From assembly GCF_900104045.1 (NCBI RefSeq), contig NZ_FNIN01000002.1, positions 186,001-250,000 of the forward strand: a stretch of 64,000 nt of DNA, given 5' to 3'. This DNA comes from Desulfonauticus submarinus (lineage in GTDB: Bacteria; Desulfobacterota; Desulfovibrionia; Desulfovibrionales; Desulfonatronovibrionaceae). Below the pieces are notes generated by a model. That model was not told the DNA's origin and did not search any database. It saw only the letters and a list, made by a program, of their open reading frames with translations. The translations under genes and the position numbers were made by a program. Shown one piece after another: positions 51,899 through 61,622 of this stretch. Position 1 is the first letter of the stretch. Every line of letters begins with the position of its first letter.

Positions 51899-53938
51899 CT
51901 AACTTTTATTTAAAATATCAAAACTATGAAATTTCATCATTACACTAGCTCGTCCTTGAGTAACAGAACGCAGGTCAGTAGAGAATCCAAACATCCTTTC
52001 TAAAGCAGCAAGACATTGTATTATTCGCTGTCCTCCTCGTTCATACATATTTTCTATTCTCCCACCCTTACTACCTATTAAACTCACACATTCTCCTACA
52101 AATTCTTCAGGCGTATATATCTCTACCCACACAATAGGCTCTAGCAAAATTGGCGAAGCCTTTTCTAAAGCATTTTTCACAGCTTTAACTGCAGCCATTC
52201 TAAATCCTACTGGGCTTCCTCCTGATTGAAGCTGTAATTCTTTTACTCTTACCAAAATATCTTGAACAGGATATCCTTTGATAGAACCTGATTGTAAGGC
52301 ATCTTCCACTCCCTGAAGGACACTTTCTATTATATCACTACTATATTCATTTTGATCTATTTCACAAACTATCTTTACTCCTGATTTTCTTTCTCTAGGT
52401 TCAATTATAACCTTCACCCAACCATAGTGAAATTCTTCTCCTAATTCTTTTGCAAATTCTCCCACAGCCTCAGCCTTTTTAGTAATAGTTTCTAAATATA
52501 CTACCTGAGGTCTTCCAGATCGAAATTCTACTCCATACTCCCGTCTAATTCTATCCATTACTACGTCTAAATGTAGCTCCCCCATCCCAGAAAGAATAAT
52601 TTGATCAGTATTTTCATCTCGTTCCACTTTTAAAGTAGGATCTTCCTGCAAAAGCTTTTGCAGGACTTCTTCTAATTTTTCTTCATGTTCTGAGTTTTTA
52701 GGTTCCAAGGCTATAGAAATAACTGGTTTATATTCGCCAATTTTTTCTAACAAAATAGGTTCTTCTGCTAAAGCCAAAGTATCGCCTGTCCTAGCCAACT
52801 TAAGTCCTGCTAAAGCTACTATCTCTCCAGCCTTTGCCCTTTCTAATTTTTCTTTATGATTTGCATGTAGCCTAAAAATGCGGGCAACCCTTTCTTGTTT
52901 TTTTTGAGTAACATTATAGATATTTTGACCTGGCTTCAGTTCTCCTGAATACAACCTAGTTAATACTAACTTTCTTCCCGTCTCCATACTTACCTTAAAA
53001 ACAAGAGCAGACAACGGAGCTTTTGCAGAAATAGGAAAACTCTTTTTTTCTTTAGTCTTTGGGTCTATCCCTTCTAGTTGCGGTACGTCTAAAGGTGATG
53101 GCAAGAAATCTACTATGGCGTCTAAAACAGGCTGTATTCCTATATTCTTAAGAGCAGAGCCAGCGAGCACAGGAACAACTTTTCCTTTTAAAGTAAATTT
53201 ACGTAAAGCATTCTTAATCTCGGCTAATTCAATATCTTCCCCTTCCACATATTTAATCATAATAGAATCATCTAAATCAGCCAATTTTTCCAAAAGATCA
53301 TTTCTATATCTATCAACATATTCTTTTTCTTCTGAATTTAATTCCAGATATTCAAAGCTTCTACCCTGATCTTGGACATTAAAAACAACTTTCTTTTGTT
53401 GCAAAACATCAAAGACTCCTTTGAACTCCTCCCCACTTCCCCAAGGGGCTTGAATAACTACATAATTTGCATTCAATTTATCACGCATAGACTCTAAAAC
53501 AAAATCAAAATTGGCTCCCAACCTGTCCATTTTATTAATAAAAGCAATCTTGGGAATATTATAAGTCTCAGATTGATGCCAAACTGTCTCGCTTTGAGGT
53601 TCCACTCCCCCCACGCCACAAAAAACAGCAACAACCCCATCTAATACTCTAAGCGCTCTCTCTACTTCTATAGTAAAATCTACATGGCCTGGAGTATCAA
53701 TTAAATTAATAATTTTCTTTTTCCACTCTAAGGTTGTGCAAGCAGAAACAATAGTAATACCTCTTTCTTGCTCTTGAGGAAGATAGTCCATAGTAGCCGT
53801 GCCCTCATGCACTTCTCCCATTCTATGAATTTTTTGAGTATAAAACAGAATTCTTTCGCTTAAAGTAGTTTTACCAGCATCTATATGGGCAATAATTCCT
53901 ATATTTCGAATTTGTTCCAGATACTTCTCTTTTTTCAT
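51899..53938 (-). CDS. fusA: Translation elongation factor G (probably a second, EF-G2-type copy)
   Basis: 679-residue translational GTPase. G1 is AHIDAGKTT (17-25), switch I ends in QEQERGITIVS, then DTPGHVDFT and NKMD near 134, and domains II-V follow (GELHLDVVMDRIRREYGVEF, YPVQDILVRV). It lies far from any str-operon ribosomal gene and is shorter than the usual 690-700 residues. I therefore infer a paralogue rather than the main EF-G, but cannot exclude that it is the only one. The gene is one base after the unknown gene 53940-54737. Confidence 0.93.
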   Translation of the reverse strand: MKKEKYLEQIRNIGIIAHIDAGKTTLSERILFYTQKIHRMGEVHEGTATMDYLPQEQERGITIVSACTTLEWKKKIINLIDTPGHVDFTIEVERALRVLDGVVAVFCGVGGVEPQSETVWHQSETYNIPKIAFINKMDRLGANFDFVLESMRDKLNANYVVIQAPWGSGEEFKGVFDVLQQKKVVFNVQDQGRSFEYLELNSEEKEYVDRYRNDLLEKLADLDDSIMIKYVEGEDIELAEIKNALRKFTLKGKVVPVLAGSALKNIGIQPVLDAIVDFLPSPLDVPQLEGIDPKTKEKKSFPISAKAPLSALVFKVSMETGRKLVLTRLYSGELKPGQNIYNVTQKKQERVARIFRLHANHKEKLERAKAGEIVALAGLKLARTGDTLALAEEPILLEKIGEYKPVISIALEPKNSEHEEKLEEVLQKLLQEDPTLKVERDENTDQIILSGMGELHLDVVMDRIRREYGVEFRSGRPQVVYLETITKKAEAVGEFAKELGEEFHYGWVKVIIEPRERKSGVKIVCEIDQNEYSSDIIESVLQGVEDALQSGSIKGYPVQDILVRVKELQLQSGGSPVGFRMAAVKAVKNALEKASPILLEPIVWVEIYTPEEFVGECVSLIGSKGGRIENMYERGGQRIIQCLAALERMFGFSTDLRSVTQGRASVMMKFHSFDILNKS

Positions 53939-53939
53939 A

Positions 53940-54737
53940 CTAGTCTTCCCCCTTGATTAACATCACTTTATGCTGTTTAGGGATGTATCTTTCAATATCT
54001 GGCCAAATCCAACTTGTTTCCTTTCCTTTTCCTAAGACTAAAGGACTTTCAAATAAGTTTCTTTCTCCTATAGTAAGAAAAAATTTTCTTGTTTCTAATT
54101 CTTTTTCTGAAATTTTTTCAACCCAATTATTAGAAAAATAAAGAGCTTTAAATTGAATATGAGGATGCGCCCACAATAATATATTTAAATCTAATTCTTT
54201 TTCTTGCATTACTATAACCCCTGTTTCAACTTGGGGCACTCTCCAAAGTATTCCTTCAAAAGGAATTTTTTCTTTTTTAAAACCAAACCAAAACACTCCT
54301 TGTATGTCTTCTTGTTCCCAAAAAGTATAAATACTTTTCCTAGAAGCACATGCTATATTATTAATCCCTGCAAGTTCTAAAGCAGTTAAAAAATAAAATC
54401 TTTGAGAAAAATTAATTTTACCTATAAACACAATTCCAATTTGTTCTATTCCGCTTGCAATAAGGGGCAATACAACAGCCAATACCTGATTAATAGCCAA
54501 AAACTTAGGTTCTATAATACATAAAACCTTTCTAAAAGGTTTCGTTTGTTTTTTGTAAGTGCATATAGAAAAATACTTTTCTTCCCTCTTTTGAGAAGGT
54601 TGATTAAATGGATAAATATAACTTAAATCAGCAATTTGCTGTTTAAAGAAACTTCGTTGTCTTGCTGTAGTTTTTTGATATGCTTTGTCTAAAATGCTAT
54701 CTTTTAAACCATATTTTTCAAAAAAATCATTCCACAT
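53940..54737 (-). CDS. Unknown protein, co-transcribed with EF-G
   Basis: 265-residue soluble protein without signal or membrane segment. The region VLCIIEPKFLAINQVLAVVLPLIASGIEQIGIVFIG (residues about 70-106) and FYFLTALELAGINNIACASR (about 113-133) resemble a Rossmann-like substrate domain; a weak resemblance to histidinol dehydrogenase or aldehyde dehydrogenase folds cannot be ruled in or out. It ends one base before EF-G starts and begins after the bamD terminator. The start ATG has AAGG upstream. Not recognised. Confidence 0.7.
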   Translation of the reverse strand: MWNDFFEKYGLKDSILDKAYQKTTARQRSFFKQQIADLSYIYPFNQPSQKREEKYFSICTYKKQTKPFRKVLCIIEPKFLAINQVLAVVLPLIASGIEQIGIVFIGKINFSQRFYFLTALELAGINNIACASRKSIYTFWEQEDIQGVFWFGFKKEKIPFEGILWRVPQVETGVIVMQEKELDLNILLWAHPHIQFKALYFSNNWVEKISEKELETRKFFLTIGERNLFESPLVLGKGKETSWIWPDIERYIPKQHKVMLIKGED

Positions 54738-54754
54738 TTTTACGCCTTAATAAA

Positions 54755-54777
54755 AAAAGCGGCTTTAAGCCGCTTTT
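54755..54777 (-). terminator. Intrinsic terminator downstream of bamD
   Basis: AAAAGCGGCTT and AAGCCGCTTTT form an 11-bp inverted repeat with a one-base centre (about nine pairs in practice), followed on the minus strand by TTTTTTT. It separates the bamD/trx genes from the unknown gene and EF-G. Confidence 0.85.
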
Positions 54778-54779
54778 AT

Positions 54780-55511
54780 TTATAACCAATCAAACCACTC
54801 TTTCCAACTTCCCTGTTCCCTCTCCCGGGCCTTTTCTCCTTTTTCCTTTTGATATTCTAGATAAGCTAAGGATTTTCTTTCCCTTGCATACTCTAAAACT
54901 TCTGGCAAATCTGAATAATTTTTTTCCACATAAGAATATCTTTTCCAAGCAGCTAAATATCTACCTGTTCTCCAATAAAAATCAGCTACAAACAACTCAT
55001 GCTCTGCCATTAAATAACGACATTTACGGATATATAATTTAGCTTCCTTAGCATATTTACTTGTTGGATAACTTTCCACTACTCTCGTAAAATAAGATAA
55101 AGCCTCAGCCACATTTGTATAGGGCTTGTCCACAGACTCAAACTGTTTATAATTGGCTAATCCAATTTTAAAAAGCACATAGCTTATGGCCTCATGTCTA
55201 GGATGTAAGGCTTCAAACTCTTTATACACATCCACTGCTGCCTGATAATCTCCATTTAAAAAATAAGCATCCCCCAAACTAATCTCAGCTTGAGGAGTAT
55301 ATGGAGAAAAAGGATAACGATCCTTTAATTTAGAAAAATACTCTATCGCCCTAGAATAATCTTTATTTTGTAATGCGTCATAACCTGCCTGAGCTAGTTC
55401 TTGGGCTGTGTCCTCAGGCGGCGATAAAAAAAGGTAATCAACGACTCCACATCCACTAAGGCTCCAACAAAGAAGAAAAAGAAGAAAAATAGGTCTAATT
55501 CTACTCATCAT
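54780..55511 (-). CDS. bamD: Outer-membrane assembly lipoprotein BamD (TPR)
   Basis: 243-residue lipoprotein (lipobox LSGC, Cys21) with TPR repeats: AQAGYDALQNKDYSRAIEYFSKLKDRYPFSPY, ISLGDAYFLNGDYQAAVDVYKEFEALHPRH and ALSYFTRVVESYPTSKYAKEA. It is part of the machine that inserts beta-barrels into the outer membrane. It overlaps the end of trxB by 11 bases and ends at a terminator. Confidence 0.94.
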   Translation of the reverse strand: MMSRIRPIFLLFLLCWSLSGCGVVDYLFLSPPEDTAQELAQAGYDALQNKDYSRAIEYFSKLKDRYPFSPYTPQAEISLGDAYFLNGDYQAAVDVYKEFEALHPRHEAISYVLFKIGLANYKQFESVDKPYTNVAEALSYFTRVVESYPTSKYAKEAKLYIRKCRYLMAEHELFVADFYWRTGRYLAAWKRYSYVEKNYSDLPEVLEYARERKSLAYLEYQKEKGEKAREREQGSWKEWFDWL

Positions 55512-56427
55512 TTAACTGTTCCAAATACGAAGAAGCATTAAATCCAGCACAAGCCCCATCTCCTACAGCAGTAGATACTTGTCTACACAATTTAGCTCGA
55601 ATATCTCCTGCGGCAAAAATCCCAGGAATATTGGTTCTCATTTCTGAGTCTGTAAATACAAAACCTCTCTCATCTTTTTTAATCTCTGAAGGCAAAAAGT
55701 CCGTATTTGGTTCAACCCCAATAAACACAAAAGCTCCATTGACATTTAATACTTTATTCTCTCCAGTTTTTACATTTTTCAGACCAACAGCTTGCAATTC
55801 TTTTTCACCCTTAAATTCTGTAACCACTGTATCCCATAATACTTCAATTTTAGGATTGGCTAATACCTTTTCTTGATAAATTTTTGTGCCGCGAAATTTA
55901 TCTCTCCTATGAATAAGATAAATCTTTTTTACTATTTTTGAAAGATATAATGACTCTTCCAAGGCTGTATCACCGCCCCCAATACAAGCTACAACTTGAT
56001 CTCTAAAAAAATTACCATCACATACAGCACAATAAGATACACCTTTCCCTGCAAATTCTTGTTCCCCTGGAACACCTAATTTTCTCCATCTAGCACCACT
56101 GGCGATCACAATAGCCTTTGCTTTTATTTCTTCCTCTTCTAGCTCAACAGTATGAAAATTGTCTCCTATTTTAAGTGACTTTACTTCTCCAAAAATCTTT
56201 TCAGGATTATAGAGATCTACCTGTTTCGCAAAGGCATCTGCTAGTTCAAAACCTGCAATTCCATTAGGAAAACCTGGATAATTTTCTATTTTTTCTGTTA
56301 ATAAAACCTGGCCACCCGGGCTTAATTTCTCAATTAAAACAATCTTTCTTCTTGCCCGTAAAAGATAAAGGGCGGCCGTTAATCCTGCAGGACCGCCCCC
56401 AATTACGGCTACTTCAAATTCTTTCAT
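55501..56427 (-). CDS. trxB: Thioredoxin reductase
   Basis: 308-residue FAD/NADPH flavoenzyme that reduces thioredoxin. It has FAD-binding VIGGGPAGLTAALYLLRA (8-25), the redox pair CAVC (Cys133/Cys136), NADPH motif IGGGDTALEESLYLS and C-terminal GIFAAGDIRAKLCRQVSTAVGDG. It directly follows trxA, and the pair forms a complete thiol-reducing system. Confidence 0.96.
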   Translation of the reverse strand: MKEFEVAVIGGGPAGLTAALYLLRARRKIVLIEKLSPGGQVLLTEKIENYPGFPNGIAGFELADAFAKQVDLYNPEKIFGEVKSLKIGDNFHTVELEEEEIKAKAIVIASGARWRKLGVPGEQEFAGKGVSYCAVCDGNFFRDQVVACIGGGDTALEESLYLSKIVKKIYLIHRRDKFRGTKIYQEKVLANPKIEVLWDTVVTEFKGEKELQAVGLKNVKTGENKVLNVNGAFVFIGVEPNTDFLPSEIKKDERGFVFTDSEMRTNIPGIFAAGDIRAKLCRQVSTAVGDGACAGFNASSYLEQLNDE

Positions 56428-56428
56428 T

Positions 56429-56749
56429 TTAAAGAGCCTTTTCAGAAATCATTTGTTTTAAACTAGATTTAGAAACTGCACCTGTTATTTGTTCTACTAC
56501 CTGGCCACTTTTGAATAAAATAAGAGTAGGAATAGCTCTAATCCCGTATTTACTAGGCGTAGATGGGTTCTCATCAACATTCATTTTAACTATTTTTACC
56601 TGCCCTGCATACTCCTGAGCTAGTTCTTCAATAATCGGTGCAATAGCCCTACATGGACCACACCATGGCGCCCAAAAATCTACTAATACGGGCTGCTCAC
56701 AATTCAATACTTCTGCCTCAAAGTTACTGTCTGTAACCTGACCTGCCAT
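56429..56749 (-). CDS. trxA: Thioredoxin
   Basis: 106-residue redox protein with the WAPWCGPC active site (Cys30/Cys33), the cis-proline segment IRAIPTLILFKSGQ and GAVSKSSLKQMI at the C terminus. GGAG lies upstream of the ATG. trxB begins two bases after its stop, so both are made together. Confidence 0.97.
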   Translation of the reverse strand: MAGQVTDSNFEAEVLNCEQPVLVDFWAPWCGPCRAIAPIIEELAQEYAGQVKIVKMNVDENPSTPSKYGIRAIPTLILFKSGQVVEQITGAVSKSSLKQMISEKAL

Positions 56750-56799
56750 GATTCTCTCCTTTTAAGTTTTATACGTATATTCTAATTTTAAACTAGAAT

Positions 56800-58053
56800 T
56801 TAGTTACCTATTTTAGACCTGTCAAGAAAATAAAGATTTTTAACTTCTATTTCTTGCCAAATTTCTTCCCACGAAACGTCTTTTAAAAAAAGTTCTTTTT
56901 CTTGTTCTTCTCTTTCTATCTTCTTTATCTCCCAAAAAGAATTCCATTTATCTAATAATATCTCCACTAATAATGGATCAAAATGATGTCCTTTTTCTTC
57001 TAAAAGTATCATTTCTACTTCTCTTTCAGAAAAAGGAGGCTTATAAACTCTCTTAGAGCTTAAAGCATCAAACACATCTACTATAGCAGCAATTCTTCCT
57101 ATTAAGGGAATGTCTTCACCCTTCAATCCTCTAGGATATCCTCGTCCATCATAACGTTCATGATGAGTTAAGGCAACCACTTGGGCTTGTTTTAAAAGAG
57201 AAGATTTTGCATTTCTTAGAATATAGCCTCCAATAAGAGTATGTTTCTCCATAATTTTCCGTTCCTCTGAGGTAAGAGGGCCAGGTTTTTGTAAAATTAC
57301 GTCAGGAATGCCTAACTTGCCAACATCATGCATAGCCACTGCCCAGTATAGCTCTGTTTCATCCATCCAACCCAATTCCTTACCTAACAATACAGCCATC
57401 TTTCCTACTCTTCTAATATGAGATGCTGTTTCTTTATCTCTATATTCTGCAGCCACACCTAACCTAAAAAGTGTATCTAAATGAGCCTCCTCTATTTCTT
57501 GATAAAGCTTTGCATTAACAAGAGCTACAGCAGCCTGTGCCGCGAAATAACGCATTGGCTCTAAAAATTCTTTTTTAAAGGGAATTATTTGCTCTCCTTG
57601 TTTTGCATTAATAAGCTGCAAAACACCAACAACTTCATTTCTCGGAGTCTTCAGAGGAAGTACTAACATAGACTTTGAATAATAGCCATTTGCCCTGTCC
57701 CATTCTCTATAAGAACAAAAATCATATTCCTCATTTTTATACAAATCATCTATTATTAAACTCTTGCCTGTCAAAGCTACATACCCTGCTACACTCTTCT
57801 TATTCATAGGAAGAGAAAAGTGTTCAAATAAATTTTTTACTTTTTCTTTACCAAACCGCTTCTCCAAGGTATCATTTTGACTAGTTAAAAACACCAAATG
57901 ATTACCATCTACAGAATAAATAGTTCCCGCATCAGCATTTGTTAGCTCTCTAGCCTTAAATAAAATAAGTTCTAATAATTCATTAAGGTCTATTACGCTA
58001 CTTAGGGCAATGCCAACAGATATAAGTTTAGCACTCAGATCTGAAATGACCAT
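56800..58053 (-). CDS. GAF/HD-GYP domain protein, probable cyclic-di-GMP phosphodiesterase
   Basis: 417 residues. The GAF sensor domain covers about 20-180 (ADAGTIYSVDGNHLVFLTSQND, VLQLINAKQGE). The HD-GYP domain covers about 195-365, with MHDVGKLGIPD (about 238-248), EKHTLIGGYIL, THHERYDGRGYPRGL and IVDVFDALSSKRVYK; all metal ligands look intact. It should degrade cyclic-di-GMP in response to a small ligand or redox signal. It starts one base before tsaD ends. Confidence 0.94.
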   Translation of the reverse strand: MVISDLSAKLISVGIALSSVIDLNELLELILFKARELTNADAGTIYSVDGNHLVFLTSQNDTLEKRFGKEKVKNLFEHFSLPMNKKSVAGYVALTGKSLIIDDLYKNEEYDFCSYREWDRANGYYSKSMLVLPLKTPRNEVVGVLQLINAKQGEQIIPFKKEFLEPMRYFAAQAAVALVNAKLYQEIEEAHLDTLFRLGVAAEYRDKETASHIRRVGKMAVLLGKELGWMDETELYWAVAMHDVGKLGIPDVILQKPGPLTSEERKIMEKHTLIGGYILRNAKSSLLKQAQVVALTHHERYDGRGYPRGLKGEDIPLIGRIAAIVDVFDALSSKRVYKPPFSEREVEMILLEEKGHHFDPLLVEILLDKWNSFWEIKKIEREEQEKELFLKDVSWEEIWQEIEVKNLYFLDRSKIGN

Positions 58054-59115
58054 TTACATACTTTCCTTAAAATCCCACGGTATGGTTCTTCCTCTTGGAA
58101 TTGCATCTAAAGACAAATCATGTTTAAAACCAGCCTTAGCAAAAATTTCTCCTAAATAGGCTATCATTATCCCATTATCTGTACACAGCTTAGGCGAAGG
58201 GATCCAACATTTAAGATTGTTTTCCTCACATAAAATTCTCAGTTCCTGTCTTAAAACACTATTGCAGGCTACTCCTCCTGCCACTACCAATCCCTTTACT
58301 TTAGCCAATCTAAGGGCCCTACGGATCTTTATCTTTAAAGATTCAACTAAGGCATAAATTAAAGATGCACACATATCTTTAACGTCTTGGTTAGCTAACA
58401 AGATAGCATTTTCTTCTGCTTTAGGGAAAATCACCTCTGGATGCATAGCTAAATAATTTGCAACAGCTGTTTTTATGCCGCTAAAGCTAAAATCCAAATT
58501 AGTATTATCTATATAAGGACGAGGAAACATTTTTTTATCTACTTTCCCTTCTCTAGCCAATTTATCAATAAAAACTCCCCCAGGATAGGGTAAATTCAAC
58601 ATTTTTGCTACTTTATCAAAGGCTTCTCCTATGGCATCGTCTAAAGTTTTACCCAACAACTTGAATTCAAAAAACGACTTGATAAGATAAAGGTGAGTAT
58701 GCCCTCCTGAAACCAATAATCCCAAACAAGGAAATTCTAAATTTTGTTCCAAATCCGTAACTAATAAATGAGCAAGAAGGTGATCTATACCTATTAAATT
58801 CTTCCCAAGACTAAGAGCAAGTCCCTTTGCAAAACCAAGACCAATAAGTAAACTTGCCAACAGACCTGGCCCTCTTGTTACAGCTATTACTTCTATATCT
58901 TTAGGAGAGCACTTACTTCTTTCTAATAGAATTTCAAATAGCTGGGGCAAAACTTTTAAATGTTCTCTTGATGCCAACTCAGGGACCACCCCACCAAATA
59001 CAGAATGAATTTCTACCTGACTGGCCAAGGTTTCAGCAATTACCTGTCCATTATCTACCAAGCTTAGACCTGTTTCATCACAAGAAGTTTCTATCCCTAA
59101 GGTTAACACATTCAC
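58054..59115 (-). CDS. tsaD: tRNA N6-adenosine threonylcarbamoyltransferase TsaD
   Basis: 353-residue ASKHA-fold enzyme that makes t6A37 in tRNAs reading ANN codons. It has IETSCDETGLS, VVPELASREHLK, the metal-binding HLLAHLL pair, VSGGHTHLYLI and VVAGGVACNSVLR. The length is normal. It lies six bases after fbp and one base before the HD-GYP gene. Confidence 0.97.
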   Translation of the reverse strand: MNVLTLGIETSCDETGLSLVDNGQVIAETLASQVEIHSVFGGVVPELASREHLKVLPQLFEILLERSKCSPKDIEVIAVTRGPGLLASLLIGLGFAKGLALSLGKNLIGIDHLLAHLLVTDLEQNLEFPCLGLLVSGGHTHLYLIKSFFEFKLLGKTLDDAIGEAFDKVAKMLNLPYPGGVFIDKLAREGKVDKKMFPRPYIDNTNLDFSFSGIKTAVANYLAMHPEVIFPKAEENAILLANQDVKDMCASLIYALVESLKIKIRRALRLAKVKGLVVAGGVACNSVLRQELRILCEENNLKCWIPSPKLCTDNGIMIAYLGEIFAKAGFKHDLSLDAIPRGRTIPWDFKESM

Positions 59116-59121
59116 TCCTAC

Positions 59122-60120
59122 TTAACTCTTATAAATATCAAGCACTTTTTTTACCTCAGTAGCAGAACCAATAAATAATGGAACTCTCTGATGAAGTTCT
59201 TCTGGTAAAATATCTAAAATCCTCTGCTCTCCATCTACAGCCATTCCACCAGCTTGTTCTACTAAGAAAGCCATAGGATTCGCTTCATATAACAGTCTCA
59301 ATTTGCCCCTAGGTTTTTTAGGATCTCTGCAATCTTTTGGATACATAAAAATTCCTCCATATAAAAGAGTGCGATGAAAATCAGCCACCAACGATCCTAT
59401 ATAACGCAGACTATATGTGGACTTCCCAGCAGAAACATCTTTAAATGAAGCTATTACTTGCTTTGTTTTATCATCCCAAAATGGAAAATATCCTTCATTA
59501 ACAGAATATATTTTACCTTTTTTAGGAATCATTATATTAGGATGAGAAAGCAAAAATTCACCGACACTAGGATCTAAAGTAAATCCATGCACACCTTGTC
59601 CTGTACTGTATACCAGCATGGTAGAAGAGCCGTATAAAAAATATCCTGCAGCCACTTGTTGAGAGCCTTTTTGAAGCAATTCGCCTAATGTAGGATAATC
59701 TGTATCCTTCTCCTGCTTATAAATAGAAAAAATAGTACCTATACTTACATTGGCGTCAATATTAGAAGAACCATCTAAAGGATCAAACACTAAAAAATAT
59801 TTTCCTTTTGAATATTTCTCAGGTATTTCTATAATATCTGCATTTTCTTCTGAAGCCATAGCACAAAGGACTCCTGAGCGTTGCAACCGATGAATAATCA
59901 CTCTATTCGCAAACTCATCTAATTTCTGAACCTGTTCCCCTTGAACATTAATCTCGCCTGTTTCTCCTAACACATCCATCAAGCCTGCCTTATTAACTGC
60001 TCTAGAAATTATCTTAGCTGCTAAAATAAGCTCTGTTAAAAGCCTTGTAAAATTTCCTGTTGCTAATGGGTTTTCTTTTTGATGTAAAAGCAAATGCTCA
60101 ATAACAGTAATCTGACGCAT
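59122..60120 (-). CDS. fbp: Fructose-1,6-bisphosphatase, class I
   Basis: 332-residue gluconeogenic phosphatase. The metal and substrate motifs are in [22 protein letters not shown], and GGIFMYPKD and [20 protein letters not shown] are the class I signatures. The start ATG has AGGAGG upstream. It is 33 bases after the lipoprotein gene and six bases before tsaD. Confidence 0.96.
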   Translation of the reverse strand: MRQITVIEHLLLHQKENPLATGNFTRLLTELILAAKIISRAVNKAGLMDVLGETGEINVQGEQVQKLDEFANRVIIHRLQRSGVLCAMASEENADIIEIPEKYSKGKYFLVFDPLDGSSNIDANVSIGTIFSIYKQEKDTDYPTLGELLQKGSQQVAAGYFLYGSSTMLVYSTGQGVHGFTLDPSVGEFLLSHPNIMIPKKGKIYSVNEGYFPFWDDKTKQVIASFKDVSAGKSTYSLRYIGSLVADFHRTLLYGGIFMYPKDCRDPKKPRGKLRLLYEANPMAFLVEQAGGMAVDGEQRILDILPEELHQRVPLFIGSATEVKKVLDIYKS

Positions 60121-60153
60121 ACCTACCTCCTTATCCTTACGCCTTCTAAACTT

Positions 60154-60870
60154 TTACACTGTTCCACATAGATACGCATATATTAACCATTTCTCTCCAA
60201 CTTTACGAGCTAACCATAACCACTTTTCCCCATTTATTGCAAGAACTCCATTGGTTCTATGTCTTAACATCTCTGACCAATTTATACCCCTTAATTTATT
60301 ATTCTCAGGCCACAAACAACTATCTTCAGTATATATCTCCACAAATGATGAATCTTGGGACTTACAAAATAGGCTTCTTAAGTCAAAATAAACAACCAAT
60401 AATAAATCTATTTTTGTTGAAGTAATAAATTTTTTATAAAGCACAAATTCTGGGCCAAAGTCTGTATTTATTACTTGAAAAGATAACTTATAATCTTTTA
60501 GCCTAGAAAATTTAGGCACAATATCTTTAACCACTTGTTCCTTAGGATACTGAAAAACAACTTCTTCTTTATTATCTAAAACTTTTATACCGTTTAACCA
60601 CTTATAGTCTGATATTAAAGACTTTGCCCAATTCTCATCAGGTAAAGATTCTTGAACATCTAATTTTTCAATTAAGGACTGAAGTTTACCATCCACCTCT
60701 GTTAAATAATTAGCAAAATGCTCTTTACAAGGCGGAACATCTTCCTTTTTTTCTAAGTCAACCTTGCTTACAGGATATACATATTCTTTATATAATGTCT
60801 TTGTCTCTTTCCAGACAGAACATCCGCAAATAATTAAAAGTAAAAAGATCCATCCCCAATTTTTACTCAT
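60154..60870 (-). CDS. Lipoprotein of unknown function
   Basis: 238 residues with a lipobox-like ICGC (Cys17). After a short linker, residues about 60-235 (GIKVLDNKEEVVFQYPKE, VLYKKFITSTKIDLLLVVYFDLRSLF, WSEMLRHRTNGVLAINGEKWLW) read like a single sensory Cache/PDC-type domain. Sequence alone cannot prove this. It heads the leftward run towards fbp, with GGGGGAGA upstream. Confidence 0.7.
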   Translation of the reverse strand: MSKNWGWIFLLLIICGCSVWKETKTLYKEYVYPVSKVDLEKKEDVPPCKEHFANYLTEVDGKLQSLIEKLDVQESLPDENWAKSLISDYKWLNGIKVLDNKEEVVFQYPKEQVVKDIVPKFSRLKDYKLSFQVINTDFGPEFVLYKKFITSTKIDLLLVVYFDLRSLFCKSQDSSFVEIYTEDSCLWPENNKLRGINWSEMLRHRTNGVLAINGEKWLWLARKVGEKWLIYAYLCGTV

Positions 60871-60942
60871 CTCCCCCTTTTCCTCCTCAAAAATTAAAAT
60901 TTATAATTGAATTTTTTAGTTATAGGCAATATAAGCCAAACT

Positions 60943-61386
60943 ATGGAACTTGCAGCTTATCTCTTTTCCCTTTTAGTCATTGCTATTATTGATAGTATCA
61001 TTATCTCCCACATTAACTCTCGGGCAGAGAAAAAATTGCTTCAACTCAATAAAGAAAAATATTCTATTCAAACAAAATATGAACAATTAAAGAAAGAAAT
61101 TAAAGAAATCCAGCAAAAAATCAAAGAACAAGAAGCCAAACTCAACATACAAAAACAATTAAAACAAACTCAACAAAAAAAAGTTCTAGAAGAAGAAAAT
61201 CATATCAAAGACCCTATCCTCTATATACGTAAACACAACATAGTTCCTGATAAAGAAATAAAAAGAGCTGAAGCCTATGTAAAAAAAACAGCCACCAATC
61301 TTTCTGTATTCGATGCCTTACTTCTCTTAGGAGTACTTGACGAAAAGACAGCTAATTCTATCAAAAAAAGAATAGGAAGGGAATAA
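60943..61386 (+). CDS. Membrane-anchored coiled-coil protein, unknown function
   Basis: 147 residues from the ATG at 60943: one membrane helix (about 3-23), a long Lys/Glu/Gln-rich coiled coil (about 30-95) and a small C-terminal globular part (DKEIKRAEAYVKKTATNLSVFDALLLLGVLDEKTANSIKK). A TTG at 60907 would add 12 residues. No clear Shine-Dalgarno sequence is seen for either. It is coupled to the next gene (TAATG). Not recognised. Confidence 0.65.
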   Translation: MELAAYLFSLLVIAIIDSIIISHINSRAEKKLLQLNKEKYSIQTKYEQLKKEIKEIQQKIKEQEAKLNIQKQLKQTQQKKVLEEENHIKDPILYIRKHNIVPDKEIKRAEAYVKKTATNLSVFDALLLLGVLDEKTANSIKKRIGRE

Positions 61387-61622
61387 TGAATTTTATTCTA
61401 TATTTTATACTTTTATTAGCTATTATCTCTTTTTGGGTTATAGGTTTTATTTATATAAAAAAACAAAATCAAATTTTAGCTAAAGAAAATGAGCTTGCAA
61501 TTTTAAAAGCCAAAACTCGCTATAAAACTCAAACTCTTGAACAACAAAAAAAACAACTTCAAGCAAAACTAAAAGATATTCAAAAAAAATTAAAACAAAT
61601 AAATAGTGAGCAACCTTCCTAA
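61386..61622 (+). CDS. Small membrane-anchored coiled-coil protein
   Basis: 78 residues: one membrane helix (about 3-22) and a Lys/Gln-rich coiled coil to the end (KTRYKTQTLEQQKKQLQAKLKDIQKKLKQ). Its ATG shares a base with the previous stop. Being similar in layout but not in sequence to its neighbour, the two could pair through their coiled coils. It ends one base before the convergent TPR gene. Not recognised. Confidence 0.65.
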   Translation: MNFILYFILLLAIISFWVIGFIYIKKQNQILAKENELAILKAKTRYKTQTLEQQKKQLQAKLKDIQKKLKQINSEQPS

